A stretch of DNA of 64,000 bases from Polydactylus sextarius (lineage: Eukaryota > Chordata > Actinopteri > Polynemidae). The notes under the pieces are model-generated. The model saw only the letters and a list, made by a program, of their open reading frames with translations, was not told the DNA's origin and did no database searches. A program made the position numbers and the translations under genes. How positions within the stretch are numbered: the first letter of the stretch is position 1; each line of letters begins with the position of its first letter. Shown in pieces: positions 36,700 through 48,790 of this stretch. The stretch is taken from NCBI GenBank assembly GCA_016801845.1, contig CM028906.1, forward strand, positions 3,100,001-3,164,000. Direction: 5' to 3'.

Positions 36700-37921
36700 T
36701 AACAGCGCCTGCCACAACCAGTATACAAACCCAGATCAGTGAAACTACTTACAAGCTGAGCTAACAGGTACAGTGTACATCAGTACAATGTGCCAATTCT
36801 ATTGATGGCACACTTATGCACCACTTATTTCCTGGAAAGTTTGTCTTGAAAATGACTTTGCAAATTTATCTGAGACCAAATCAATTTCATCTTCTGTCAG
36901 CCATCGTGGGCTGAAAAACAAAAACAAATCTTAATCAAATCATCAAATCTTCTTGCTTTTGCACACATTTGCCTTGACTGGTTTGCTCTCTGACCATCCA
37001 ATCACTGGACTTGAAAATTGTAGGCTTGCTAGCTGGCTTTGTGGATCTGTGAAATCTGATTGGTTTCTTGGTTTCTTTTACTATTTACCGTTACCAGTAC
37101 TGTTGATTCTGAAGGTCCGAGGCAAATTTCTTTTAGCCTGGCAACACAATATAGCTGAAATATGATTGGATAAAAGTCCTAATGTAAACACACTACTGGA
37201 AGCAGTGCAACCAAGAGAAAAGCTATGAAATGAAGAGAAGTGACTACCAGAGTTATCTACAATCTTCAATAACATAGCAGTTGTGATATTTGAGATACAC
37301 AGAGAATTGTGAGGCTAAATGGATCCCCCAAAATATTCAGGATTCATCCTTTGGGGAGCATGAACATCTGTCAAGATATATTAGTCTGGGCTAAAGTGGT
37401 GACTAGCTGACAGTCGTTCTTACAAAGAAGGCCTGTAAATAAAGAAAATTATAGCAAACAATACCAAGCAATCAGAGACCTTTATACTTTTGCATTAGAA
37501 TTTTTTTTTTTAACCACAATGAAAATGCCTGTTTTTGCTTTGATCTGAACACAAAGAGACAGTGAATGAGTGTAGTTTTCATCACGTGTGATACTTCATT
37601 TAAGCTCTGTATTTCTGAGAACAGAAGCCCTGACTTTAGAAACTCTCACTTTCCCTCCCGCGCTCTGTTCTAACCTCTCCCGTTCTCGCTGGCGATGACG
37701 GAGGCCTCCTCTTACCCTGTAGGAGCAGGATTAAGTTTGCTATGCCATGTCTTTCTATTTTTTTTTCTGAAGGTGGAAACTCACAAAAGATTCAAAAGCC
37801 CTGTAGGCAAGTTTTCTCCCACTGCTGATAGATTTCACATTGCAACTTTTACCACAGTACACACCTACACGCAGACATACACACACACACATATGATCAA
37901 ACACTATTTTTAAATAGGAAA

Positions 37922-37955
37922 TGTGTGTGTGTGCATGCGCGCACACACACACACA
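37922..37955. repeat. Self-complementary TG/CA alternating tract, Z-DNA type
   Basis: A run of TG units meets GCATGCGCGC and then CA units, about 34 bp of alternating purine-pyrimidine whose two halves can pair. A further CA run lies about 50 bp upstream (37870-37890). Confidence 0.85.
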
Positions 37956-39003
37956 AGTCTGCGAGAATCTCCATAAGACCTGGGTCTGAACCTGCCTCGA
38001 CGGAGTGATTTGTTATAATAGAGTAACAGACAGAAAGAGAGAAGGTGATATTAAGCTCCCTCCCCTTATTCAGGTACATCAAAGTAACAAGAAGCAATCA
38101 TCCCTTGGATCTGTTCAATGTTGTACTTTTTTTTTTAAAGGTTAATAAGTTGTGTTAAGTGCACTTTGATCTTTTATTTTTGACAGATATTTTTTTCAAT
38201 TGGATGTCAGCCTGCAGTTGGTTATTACAACAACAATTGTGATGATTCTCAACTCCGGAGGCTGCTTTGTGTCCCTTTATCAGATAATGAATGTTAAACC
38301 TTAAATTCTAAACCCAGTTTTGCAGATGTTCAAGCCTTGTTTAGATATTTTCCCCACACACCTGCCTATTGTCATCAGATTATCTGTGTATTTCTTGGAT
38401 ATTCATCATACTGAAGCCACTTTGTTTCATTTGTTATGTTGCAATTTTTCATTGAAGTTTCTGTGGTCTCCCATCTTAATCACCCTCTGATTGGCCAAAT
38501 GTCGCAGTCACGCCAGCCACTTAGTAGATATGTAGCTAAAATCTCAGCTGAAATCTCAGTTGATTTCTTTTCTCATTTTCCTTTCTGAAAATGCTTTACC
38601 CTTACTTTTCTATTTTTAAAGCCAGTATGTACTTTGAAGCAGATGTGTATAACTGAAGAGAGTAATAAGACTGGATAAAGTAAATTTAGGTACATTTCAA
38701 TAAATCCTGTTTGTAAAGCTAATTTATTTCTAGATAATCTCATTTACATCCAAATTCATCAGCAGATTCAGCATTTGTGTCTTCCATTGGTAGACACCAA
38801 ATTCATGATTTTTAAAGAACCCTTCACAGAGGAGTTTTAAGGCAACAATGTCTTCCTTAGAAAGCTCTGTGTTTGTGTGGAAATTTGTGAAAGAAAGAAT
38901 GTGAGTGAAAGATCAAAGTGCTGGCACTTGATATCATAAGTAGGAGAAAGGCAGTGATTATGTAAACAGAAATATTCAACACATTTCTTTGTTCTTATTA
39001 TAG

Positions 39004-39236
39004 CTGTGCAACGTAGCAGTGACCACATCCAGTACAACACTGCTGCTAAAAACAGAACAGCTTCCGTGTTTGAACAAGGAAACCCTTTCATTACTTCAAC
39101 TAGAAATATTCTCTCGAGCCAAACCAATATTCCACCCAAACCTACGGCCGACGCCACAAAAGGTTTCTGTGTCAGCATAGTGTTTCACATCAGCAACACC
39201 GCATCCTTGATGTTGTTTGTGTTTGTCTTTATTTGA
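39004..39236 (+). CDS. Candidate terminal exon, unrecognised, with hydrophobic C-terminus
   Basis: An acceptor-like TTCTTTGTTCTTATTATAG ends at 39003. The frame, entered with two bases of a split codon, is open for 76 codons to a TGA at 39234-39236. The middle is polar and Ser/Thr/Asn-rich with one N-glycosylation sequon (NRT). The last residues are hydrophobic and end the protein (SLMLFVFVFI), the layout of a GPI-anchor signal or short tail anchor. I recognise no family, no upstream exon was found, and the local base composition is not clearly coding. Chance open frame, decayed gene and real last exon are all possible. Confidence 0.2.
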
Positions 39237-40182
39237 CTTGTATTAAATCATCCAAACAGGCCACATCTCTGGGTAACATTTGAGACTTGTATATGAGTAT
39301 TCATGGTGACTTTATTTTTTAATGGAACAATAATTTTCAGAAATTTCAGCCACATTAATGTGAGTTAGATTGCCTAACAAGATCCTATCTCATGGGAAAA
39401 ATACAGCACAGTAATACTGACTTTGTATTTCTGCTGGACACTTTGCACTCAATTCACTGCAGCTAGGATCTCAACACCATTAAACTGCATCTGGAAGCAT
39501 TTTTGCACTGACCACCCTATTTTATGAAGTTATTCATACAATACATTATTCTGATTGTCATTGAGGGTATTCAAAGGCTCTTTTGAAAACAGTCAATGAA
39601 TTTAACGTATGTTCGCTGAGCTGTAAAGGCTACAAAGGTTGGACCATTCACAGTCCAACCTATCCCAAAATTAACTGTTTGATGTGCTAGGCCAGATGAC
39701 CAGAGTTGTGGGGACAGTGAGGACATAAATTACCATTCATATGCAATATGTGAAATGTTCAGTGAACTCTTTCTAACAGCGCCAAACTCTAACGGTGTTG
39801 ATAATTTAATTTATTTCATTAAGGTATCTAGGCAGCAGTGGAAACACTTGATTCAGACATGACTACATCAGCTAATTTTTAATTACAAATTTGATATAGT
39901 AAGATAAAGTATAGCCAACAAAGTAAGGAACATAGCAGAATAACCCAAAAAGGGGGCTCTTTTCCGGATACAAAGCAGCTGCAGTTGAATATTACATGAT
40001 ATTGCCCTACATCATTGGTCATTTGATCCGTCAGTTGCCTAATTAATAAATCAGGTGATTGAATATGCCTCAGTCTGGCAAAAGGAAATTCACTTTGAAG
40101 TTGTTTTTCCAGATTGCCCTGTACCAATGCTTTGCATTCACTGAAAAGAAAGAAAAACATTCCTCTATTTCAGATTTCTGTC

Positions 40183-40405
40183 TCCTAATTATGACTTAGG
40201 ATGTGGTAATTACATGATCTTTAAATCTCATGTAAATTCTGTAATTATGATATGAAAATCTCATATTCCGAGAAAAATGTAATTATGAGATTTATTTCAC
40301 AACTTTGAGATATTTATCTTGTATCTCATAACATCACTGTTTTGTAATTATCATAATTACAAGATACAGACGTCATCACTCATAAGTTCCTAAGTCATTA
40401 TAAAA
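40183..40405. mobile_element. AT-rich fold-back (MITE-like) element
   Basis: The ends carry the inverted words ATGACTTAGGA (40191-40201) and TCCTAAGTCAT (40388-40398). Between them lie many inverted AATTATGAGATTT / ATCTCATAAC-type words and TAATTATCATAATTA, so most of the unit can fold on itself. It has no coding capacity. This suggests a non-autonomous DNA transposon or fold-back repeat. Target-site duplications were not clear. Confidence 0.55.
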
Positions 40406-40719
40406 CTTTTGCTTTGGTGGATGCAATGATCCTCTGGGCCAAGAAATGGAATATGAAGTAGCTCTTTGTGTTGACATACACCCGGTCAAGTAGGAATGAT
40501 GAGAATTTGGGCAAAACTGAGCAAGATGATTAGCCTGATGATGTAGGACTGTGCAGTTAATTGAACTGTGGTTTTGATTTTTGGGTCAAACAATCTCCAA
40601 ACCAATGTAATTGAGTTGAAACAATTTATTTGGCATTTTTCATTGTACAGTAGGCCTAGAGGCCTTCTGAAAGATGCACATGCGCAATTCTGTCTATCCC
40701 CAAAACCTTCAACTTTGGA

Positions 40720-41165
40720 CAAACTTTGGAGAAACTGTATGGTGTTGCCATCTCAGCACCATTTCAGCAGAGTGGTTCTGCCAGATATTTACCATAAATG
40801 TCGAGAAGAAGTTGCAAAAAAAGTGTCTTAAGCGGACAACTTTGCGGCAACGACAGATCTTTGGTCCAGCTGCACAATGAAGCCATATATTAGCCTGACC
40901 CTCCACTACATTGACACAGAATGCAGTTTGAGAGTAAGATTTCTCCAAACGGTGTTCATGCCTGAAGACCATAACATGTTTAAAAAAACATTGCACATGG
41001 ACTGAGGAAGCTCTGACAGAATGGGGATTAAATGAGGGAAAGCTAGTATACATCACCACGGACAAAGCCGCTAACATAAAGCTGGCGGTTGAGCTCAGTG
41101 GGTGGTTGAAGCTCCGGTGTTTTGGGCACAGACCCCACCTGGCCATAGGTGAGCAATTATTATTA
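40720..41165 (+). pseudogene. hAT (Ac/ZBED-like) transposase remnant
   Basis: Three plus-strand segments in different frames follow the order of hAT transposases: HHFSRVVLPDIYHKCREEVA; then ATTDLWSS...KPYISLTLHYID with QTVFMPEDH; then ALTEWGLNEGKLVYITTDKA followed by AANIKLAVEL and LKLRCFGHRPHLA. ATTDLWSS and the YITTDKAAN block match the first catalytic-Asp regions of the RNase H-like fold, and CFGHxxHLA is the family's conserved C/H motif. Frameshifts and stops separate the pieces (for example after KTLHMD). The BED zinc finger upstream and the C-terminal dimerisation domain are absent. It is non-functional. Confidence 0.85.
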
Positions 41166-41622
41166 CATGAAAAATGCCATGAGGGTTAGATTAGTGCTCA
41201 GTGAAACAGAAAAGACTCTGAAGACCCTGCTTAACTTAAGACATTCATACAAGGCTATGAGCGCTGTCAAGTGCCACAACTAGGCCTACATTGTAAAAGC
41301 CGATTTTAATTGTAGCACCCATTTATTGTGATTTTTAAACAAATTAATAAGGAATAAGCAAGTAGTGTAGGCATACTGCTGTGTATAGCATATAAAGCAT
41401 ATCATGCCATTGCTCCTTTTTCATACTATGTGATAGCCTTGGCAAAACCATCAAACACAACATACTGGAGTATCTCAATGACAAATACAGTACAGTACAA
41501 ATACAGAGCAACACAAGAGCTACTTGACATAGTTCAAGTTAAACTATGTTGATGAAGATATGAGTAGATCCATTGTAGATCGACTAAAAGTAGAGATGAG
41601 GATTTTGATAACTGCCAGTGCC

Positions 41623-41730
<108 letters not shown>

Positions 41731-43661
41731 TTAGATTAGATTAATTTTTGTGTTTGGCTAATATTGTGATATTAACACACAACTGTTAAATATAATTTCC
41801 ATTTTCTTTTTTGCCTCTTAGGAGAAAGCCCCTCTTGAAACAGCTGCTTCACTGTTGAGGATGCTGGTCCTTGCAAGAAGAGGAACAAGGGCTGGGGCAG
41901 CTTTGTACATTATTTTCAATGTGAACATTTTCTGTTAGAACATTTTGTGTATTTTTCTCAGTTCTCAGTTACAAAGTCTTTTTTTTAAGAGAAATGCTGA
42001 ATAAAAGCATCATGTTTTAAAACTCAAAAGTAATCGTTTGAGTAATCGTGATTTCAATATTGACCAAACTAATTGTGATTATTATTTGTTCCATAATTGG
42101 GCAGCCCTAATCAGGTGTTTCACATCGTTTACCTTCGTGCACAGTGTCTGAAAGCTATCCATTGTCATATGTTCACTCCACGGTGGGCAGATTCTTTCTG
42201 CTTCAACCAATCGCTAGTTCTTGGTCATGACCAAGCCAGAATGTGCAGGAATGGAAGTGGTATCCAGGTATTAGCACCATCCCAGGGTAGTAGCAGTTGG
42301 GCATAAGTTGAAAATGTGTGTTAACAAGCGCTGTTGATTATGCGACTTATACGTGCCTATATCCATCTCAACAGCTTCATTCATGCTACTCCAACTACAC
42401 GAGAAACTCAAGCTTGAACAATTGAGTTTAACATCATCGCTTTCAGCCCTCCCTCTATTCACTGATTGGCCTGAACAGCTCAGAGTCAACGTGAACAGAA
42501 TCCCACAAATAGCTCCTTGACCAAGCGGTGGAGCGGTGGTGAAATTGAGTGGAAGCACTAGGTGAAAGATTCACAACAGAATTCACATGATATGGGCAAA
42601 ACAAAAAGTTATCGTTGAATGACAACCTCCCTCACAAAAAACATATATACAACTCTACCCTGTGTAATTTGTCTGGGTTACAGTCAGCTGTAAGAGTGTT
42701 AATGGATGAGAGACACCCTCTTTGTGGATTATAGATGAGGGTTGGTGACCTGCTTCCGTGACTGAATCTGTGATGAGATGATAGAGCAGCATCTGGGCTG
42801 TTTGAAGTCTAAATAATTCAGGAATTGCCTCTGGCCACCAAGAGATAGCGCTCATTGCGCATTTTGATTGAGGAATTGACACACAGAGACAAATTTCGGG
42901 GTTGGAAAACATCTTCAGGTTAATTTTATACAACAGCGGGCAAGCCAGCAGTGTATAAACCCGCACAGGTTTTGGAAAAAGGCATCTCCATTGGAGAAGC
43001 CAATTTCACCCTCAGATAATTTTTACATGGCTGAATCTGATCAGTCTGAGATGCTCTGTGCACTCAGGCGGGTATTATTTTTTTCTGAATTATGCTGCAT
43101 TTACTTTCTCTTAATCTTCAACCTGCCACTTTGACTACAATTAACAAACATTTTCACAATGAAACCATGTACTAAGTTGTAGCTGCACCATTACATGGAT
43201 GATGTGTGTGACCTTGGTGAGCTTTTCGGGCTGAATCCTTCAATCCACATGTCAGATTCACAGAAATAAAAACCAAATATGTGCTTTCAGCCTTTTTGTC
43301 AAATGTTAAAGTTAAAATCACTGACAGGAAGTGGCCTCATATGGCTGACAAAGTGGTAAACACGAGCAAACATGAAGTAATCCATAGGTAAATACAAAAA
43401 AAAAAAGTTTTACATTAAAGGTAAATATGTTGCAGTGTATCTCTCTGTAAGACCATGTGACCAACATGTCCATGCTGAATAAACAACCTGGCTTTTAATT
43501 ATTTACATCCTCTAATGGCTTTTCTTCACTCTGCCTCATGTGACATTTTTTCAGTGCCTGAATGGAAAGATTTGATAAACATGATGAGATACCTTGATGT
43601 TTCTTGACTTTGATTTTACCTGTGACTGTGATCAGTACACTTTCTCTTCTCCCAAATGTAG

Positions 43662-43778
43662 TTTCCTGCTGAGAGTGAGTGGCAGCGATTGGTGGCTCGC
43701 CAAGAGCTTCAGCAATAGCTGCATTTGCTTGACAAAGAGGCTATGATGCATCGTCAGAGCAGACTAGACACTACAAAG
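43662..43778 (+). pseudogene. Exon-like frame, 39 codons, phase 0, one internal stop
   Basis: An acceptor-like CTTCTCCCAAATGTAG ends at 43661 and a donor AAAG/GTAAGC starts at 43779. The frame between them is exactly 39 codons and reads FPAESEWQRLVARQELQQ, then a TAG, then LHLLDKEAMMHRQSRLDTTK. The mix of charged residues, Gln and Leu looks like a coiled-coil or helical tail. One TAG breaks it, so it is either a decayed exon or a coincidence. It joins in phase 0 with the open frame at 44526-44594. I do not recognise a family. Confidence 0.25.
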
Positions 43779-44279
43779 GTAAGCCAAGGCTACCTGGTTA
43801 CCTTGCTAGCTTCAGTACAACCAAAGAGCACAAAACAGAAATACAGAAATAGAAGCAAAGAGTAAATGTTGTCTGAACAATGAGCCATAATTCTGGAGCT
43901 AGTGAATTAGCTAACTCAACATTGGTGATACATTCGAATGAAATGTGATGGAAAAATATGATTAGTACTTAAACAGGAATAACACTGCATATGTAGCTAT
44001 AGTAATAATCTACAAATCTTGGTACCATTACCACAACTTTGATGTTGACTAAATGATTATAGTAGCACAGATGATGTTTGCTGCAAAGTGGTTAAAGCAA
44101 AAGCAAGACAAATACCCCCGCCCTTAAGAAACTGGCAAAAGTCAGGTTGACCAACAATCAGAAAGAAACACATTCTACCAGGACTAGCAGGTTAGGATGA
44201 GCTAATCATAAACTAAGTTTAGTTAACATAAAGAAGGGATAGAAATCAAAGTAAGAGTTACTTTGTTGGTGAGTGAGTA

Positions 44280-44345
44280 AACAGCTGTTGATGCTAACAT
44301 TAAACTTAGATAAACAAAAACTTGCATACAGGCCCTTTAAACATA
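44280..44345 (-). repeat. Inverted copy of the diverged dispersed repeat (copy E)
   Basis: On the minus strand it reads TTTAAAGGGCCTGTATGC ... TTTTTGTTT ... TTTAATGTTAGCATCAACAG. This agrees with the AATTAAAG...TTTTGTTGCTACA...AATGTTAGCATTAACAG order of copies at 31.7, 49.5 and 50.7 kb. Confidence 0.35.
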
Positions 44346-44525
44346 GGACTGTCCAACAGTTGTAAATTTCATGGAATAGAGCTGCATTTCTAGGCCACAT
44401 TGAAAACCCTTGGGAACAGCCATGTCAAATTATTTTGATATGTTCCATCTGAAACTTGAACCTCAGAAAGAGGAAAATGACAAATGTTCACAAAGACAGA
44501 TTTCGTGTCATCTTGTTATTTCCAG

Positions 44526-44594
44526 CCTGTGACAGAGTGCACCGAGGACATAGCTGTCAACACCACCAAGAAGTCAACCATGACCCAAGTGTGA
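44526..44594 (+). pseudogene. Exon-like terminal frame, 22 codons plus stop
   Basis: TCTTGTTATTTCCAG is followed by a phase-0 frame beginning PVTECTEDIAVNTTKKSTMT and ending QV and TGA. Its phase fits the donor at 43778. The two pieces together would give a 61-codon C-terminal tail interrupted once by TAG. No upstream exons were recognised. Confidence 0.22.
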
Positions 44595-46084
44595 CCTGCT
44601 CTTTACGCTGCATTCACACAATGTTGGTAAAACTGGAAAAGCAGGAATGAAATTTCCCGTTATCCTGACATATTCATGCATCATTCCATGATGGCTTACC
44701 ATAATTACCTTATAGTTATCCCCCGGAAAAATACTTTAAATGCTTTTATTTGTGTTATTTTTTTCCCTTAAATGAAACCATATTTTAAAAACTTTGTAGT
44801 ATTGATTCAGTTATGTTGATTCAGCTAATGCAGTTTATTTTAACATAACATCAGCCAATTATATAGATTATGTGCAACAGTTTGCAGATGTCATGAACCA
44901 CTCATACATTGTGTCTCAATTTGTGTATTTTCAGACATCACACTGACAAGTAAAGCAACATGCAATGCACCATTTGTACCCGGATGGTTTCACTCAAAAC
45001 AGTCAGCAAATTGAGTGAGGGACAATGGACACTTCTTGGCGTCTTCTAGCTACTGTCACATTGAGAACTACTGATTACTGTAAATGCCAATCAGTATCTA
45101 TATTAACACAGAAATGTGTATTCTAATTTCTTCTTCATAGGAACACTAATAGTCAGGAAGGGAGGTGACGGCAACAGATAGTATGAGCCTCCTTGCTAGC
45201 TTGTCCACAAGTTTGAGTGTAATGTGAGACCGAACATTGCGTTGACACAATGCAGGTAAGGTATACAGTATTTACATTTGTGTGAATAGTTTACACCTTT
45301 GAGAATAACCTCTATTTTCCTTTAATTTAAAATTGCATGTTTTTTTTTTTAAGTTCCTGCTGCTTCTTAATAGCTCCTTTCTTAATGTTTCACTTCACTA
45401 CATTTATCTGTTTTAATGCTGTTTGTATAAAATAAACATATATTTATTTTACTGCAAAATGGCTTCTCTAGGTCCCTGCTTTAAACTCACTTTTTACACA
45501 AACACTGAAAAACACTAAACATTTCCTGTCATCAGACTCAATCATGCCTCCTCGGCAATGAAAGATGATTACAGGTGGAAGTGCCACAGGTAGGTAGGTA
45601 GATGGATGCAGGGAACGTGGCACTAAAAGATGTTGACAGTGGAAAAGTTAAGCATCTCTTTCTCCTCTGTATATTTGTCATCACTGTCAGTGCTGTCATG
45701 TTTAGCCCAGGCATGCTGTGATCTGTTTATAACCCACAGCTAAAAAAAAAAAAAAAACCTGCATACAGTATAGTTACAGTACGTGTGATTGTAAAATGTA
45801 CAGTGGGTTTGTCCATGTGTGAATGCACATAATTGCCAGGTTCTTACATCAAATGCTTTTCAATCTGCACTTCATTATAGCTGCCTCCCTGTGGGAGGGA
45901 AATTAGGTGTGTTTATGTGAGTTATGTGCGCATACGAGTGAGTGCGTGTGATTGTGAGCGTAAGCTACGGCTGTTAAGTGCTGTGTGCCTTAGGAAAACA
46001 TTTCCACTTCTCCACAGCTCACACTAAATCATCACTAAATCTCCCACATGCTCCGCCCTCGGTAGTCCAGGAATTACATGCTCT

Positions 46085-46140
46085 CACACTTACTCACTCA
46101 CTCTCACTCACTCACTCACTCACACTATCACTCAAACACA
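46085..46140. repeat. (CTCA)n tetranucleotide microsatellite
   Basis: Imperfect CTCA/CACT units over about 50 bp ending in CAAACACACAAG. Confidence 0.9.
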
Positions 46141-47117
46141 CAAGTGTGTAAAAACTAGAGTATCTTTTTGCTGCAAAACTTACTCTCTGTGAAGTGTTTC
46201 ATTATGGCGATAATGTTTTTTGCATCACTGGGAATTTCTCTCGCACTAGAAATCTGTTATTGGATATGCATCATGCAATTCTCTGTTAATTCTCTATAAT
46301 CTAAATATCAAGTGTCACACCAGATACCCAGAATGCAGTTCCTCAAAGCAAAAACTCTAAGTCTGGTAATGTTTACTGATGAGGAGCCAATGAAGGATCA
46401 AATCTTGATGGATGGACGATTGCTGGTTGGTCCGAAATACTGCAGCTTACACTTCTTGAATGGGGAGGGAGACACACACTAAATTTCATTTTTTTGTACA
46501 AAATGTCACTGCTGTGGCACTTTCATTTGATGATCTGCCAGTACATATTTTAGCTGTAGCTGTAATTTAAGGTGAGTTCAGACCAAAACACAAAGTGAAT
46601 ACAGCCAATGGGGGATTCCTGTCTATAACCACAACCAACAGCTGGAATCCAGTAACAGATCCAAATGTTCTGAACTTACCTGGTAGTCCTACTGCAGCTC
46701 TGACTTTTCTCCAAGTCTTCCACCTTTTTTGTTCTGTCTTCATGAAGTACAGAGGTTGTATTAAACAACTTCAAGCTCATCATCTGTTTCCTGATTCTCA
46801 ATGACATCATCAGAAGCTCAACACTGATAGGCTTGTATGACACAAAGTTGAATTATGTCATGAAGTTGCACCCAGTCTTAATTTTGCCTTGACACTGAAT
46901 GCCTTGTGAAAAATTCAATTAAACACACTTTCAGAGCAACATTGTCAGATCAGTGATTAACAGTGAAAATGTCATATTTACATTTGCATTTTTTTGCCAA
47001 AACCAAATTGACTTTAGATTATTTTTTCAAGTCTGAACAGCTAAGTTGATCCAAAGAAAAAATTCTGGCAAAACAGAGTTCCCTCTGAAACACTGAGGAT
47101 TTATCAGTTGATCTAAG

Positions 47118-47505
47118 TTCTGATCCTCACCCATGGTCATAGCCTGAGAGACTGATCACAGATACAAGTGCCTGAATTTTTTTAGTTTTGGACTCAGTCT
47201 TAGAGAGGATTAGAATCTTGGAGTGGAGCTGTTATTCTATTTGCATTGAAAGGAGCCAGCTAAAGAGGTTCGTGCAAGGAAGCTTCCACTGGAGGTTTTC
47301 CATACATCTTCAACTGGTAGGAGACCTCTGAATAGACCCAGAACATACTGGAGATTATATATCACATCTAGCGTGGGAACAACTCAGGATCCACCAAGAG
47401 GAGCTGGAAAGTGTTGCCCAAGAGATGGACACCTGAACTACCATGCTTGACCTGCTACCATTGCAACCTGATCCCAGATAAGCAGCTGAATAGTAATAGA
47501 TAGAT
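47118..47505 (+). mobile_element. Non-LTR retrotransposon fragment, ORF2 C-terminus and 3' end
   Basis: DNA words match the fish LINE tail in order: GATCCTCACCCATGGTCAT, CACAGATACAAGTGCC, CTTGGAGTGGAGCTG, AAAGGAGCCAGCTAAAG, CTTCCACTGGAGG, GGTAGGAGACC, GATCCCAGATAAGCAGCTG, ending in a TAGATAGATG tail. The peptide readable in parts includes LPLEVFHTSSTGRRP and RPRTYWRLYI, the same region as the fragment at 13.3-13.5 kb. It is 5'-truncated, contains stops and lacks the reverse transcriptase domain. Confidence 0.75.
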
Positions 47506-47961
47506 GTCTGAACAAACTTATCCCATCTGGTTACTTGCAAACCACAGTCTGGATAGTCCGAACTGAGGAATCAGCTCTGAACGCTGGACGATCAGACTTT
47601 CCAAAATGCATGTGTTCTCAGCTTAGGAAAGAAGTAAATGATGACATGAGTAACGTAAAACTTTTGAACTGAGCAAATCAATTCAAAAGGAAAAAGATTA
47701 TTTAGAAACCATGTGTGTAGAGGTGCTGCTCGCTCAGCGCAGCAATACATCTTTATGATAAATTCAACATTTTCAGCTCAAGACTTCACCTCTCTATACC
47801 ATATCTCTTCCATCTTCCATCTCTGTTACCTTTGGGCAACCCCTTGAATGAAATTTCCATCTTCCTTTCCTTCTGATTTGATTTGTGCTTACTCTAAACC
47901 CACAATAAGACTATTGTATAGTGTAATGCTATACTGGTGCCGGGGTCTGGTTTCTGTGTAG

Positions 47962-48357
47962 GTGACTGAGCACTTTCTGGTTCATGTGTTTGGCTTCCCC
48001 ACGTCTGCCAGATTTGTGAGTCACTGCCACCTGTCAGAATTTAATCTCCTCTGTCGACTTTCTTTTGAAAACCCATCGAATCCTAAACAGCCTGACGACT
48101 GTTCAAACAAGCAAAACAAGAGAGACTTTTGTCATCAGCAACACCTTCGAGAAAATTCCACTGTGAAACTGGGATTGCCTATTTTCTTGACCAGAGGCAA
48201 TGTCCCTCCACCTTCTGAACAAGCAGTGCACAGCTGGACAACCAGGTCTAAGGCAGTGCAGATGTCCCTTTATACCTCTGAAGTCAATCTGATTATTTAC
48301 CTGCTACATGTAGAAATAACTGCAGGTTTTGTGCTGCAGCTAATGTGCGTTGCTTAG
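47962..48357 (+). other. Open frame of 131 codons after an acceptor-like site, unrecognised
   Basis: CTGGTTTCTGTGTAG ends at 47961 and the frame is then open for 131 codons to a TAG. It has one N-glycosylation sequon (NST) and a moderately hydrophobic end. There is no domain, no recognised relatives and no donor or partner exon. The length is notable for this AT-rich flank but within what chance allows. Possible terminal exon, noncoding RNA or nothing. Confidence 0.15.
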
Positions 48358-48529
48358 ATTTGGGAGTTTTTTTTTCCCAAGGATCATTTCATGGCTATGA
48401 ACTGTAACCAATCACAGCTAATAAAGTCTGTAGCTGTCAGAGACAGAGACGGCTTGAGAAACTGAGTGGGATAGGGGGCGACATCTGTGGACGGGAAGTC
48501 AAGGAGAGAGAGGGGGAAGCAGCTGAGGA

Positions 48530-48790
48530 GATAAAATTAGAGAAAGGCAGCAAGTGAGATTGGCTCGACGCGGCCGTTTTCTGTGAAATTACAAAGCCAT
48601 TATTTGACGGAGGCTTAAACATCCTGAGCCTCCTCCGCCTGCCTGCAAAGCCCGTCATGAACCCACACGCTGAGGAAACTATTTCCAGGTGTGAAATGGA
48701 TCCATTGTGGCGCTGCTTTAGGGATTTCAGAGGGAGGGAAAATGGAAACTTCAATTTGATGAAGACTTTAGCTCTGACAGACTTCCTCTA
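48530..48790. other. Non-repetitive block, possible conserved noncoding element
   Basis: Includes GGCTCGACGCGGCCGTTTTC, AAATTACAAAGCCATTATTT, GCCTGCAAAGCCCGTCATG and CCATTGTGGCGCTGC, with a marked contrast to flanks on both sides. It is partly open on the minus strand with no domain. It is one of the stronger-looking blocks in the upstream flank, at about 32 kb from the promoter. Conservation was not tested. Confidence 0.3.

Larger units (their letters stand above)
29010..40180. other. Upstream intergenic flank, middle part
   Basis: AT-rich, gene-poor sequence. Apart from the listed repeats, non-repetitive blocks and the candidate exon at 39.0 kb, the stretches 29.2-30.3, 31.0-31.7, 31.8-32.6, 33.3-34.5, 34.9-37.6, 38.1-39.0 and 39.3-40.1 kb show nothing I can identify. 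Confidence 0.5.

Noticed and set aside
37695..37900. ATG with hydrophobic run (MTEASSYPVG... LLCHVFLFFFL) as a signal-peptide exon
   Set aside because: The hydrophobic part depends on a poly-T run, no consensus donor follows, and the frame runs on into CA repeats.
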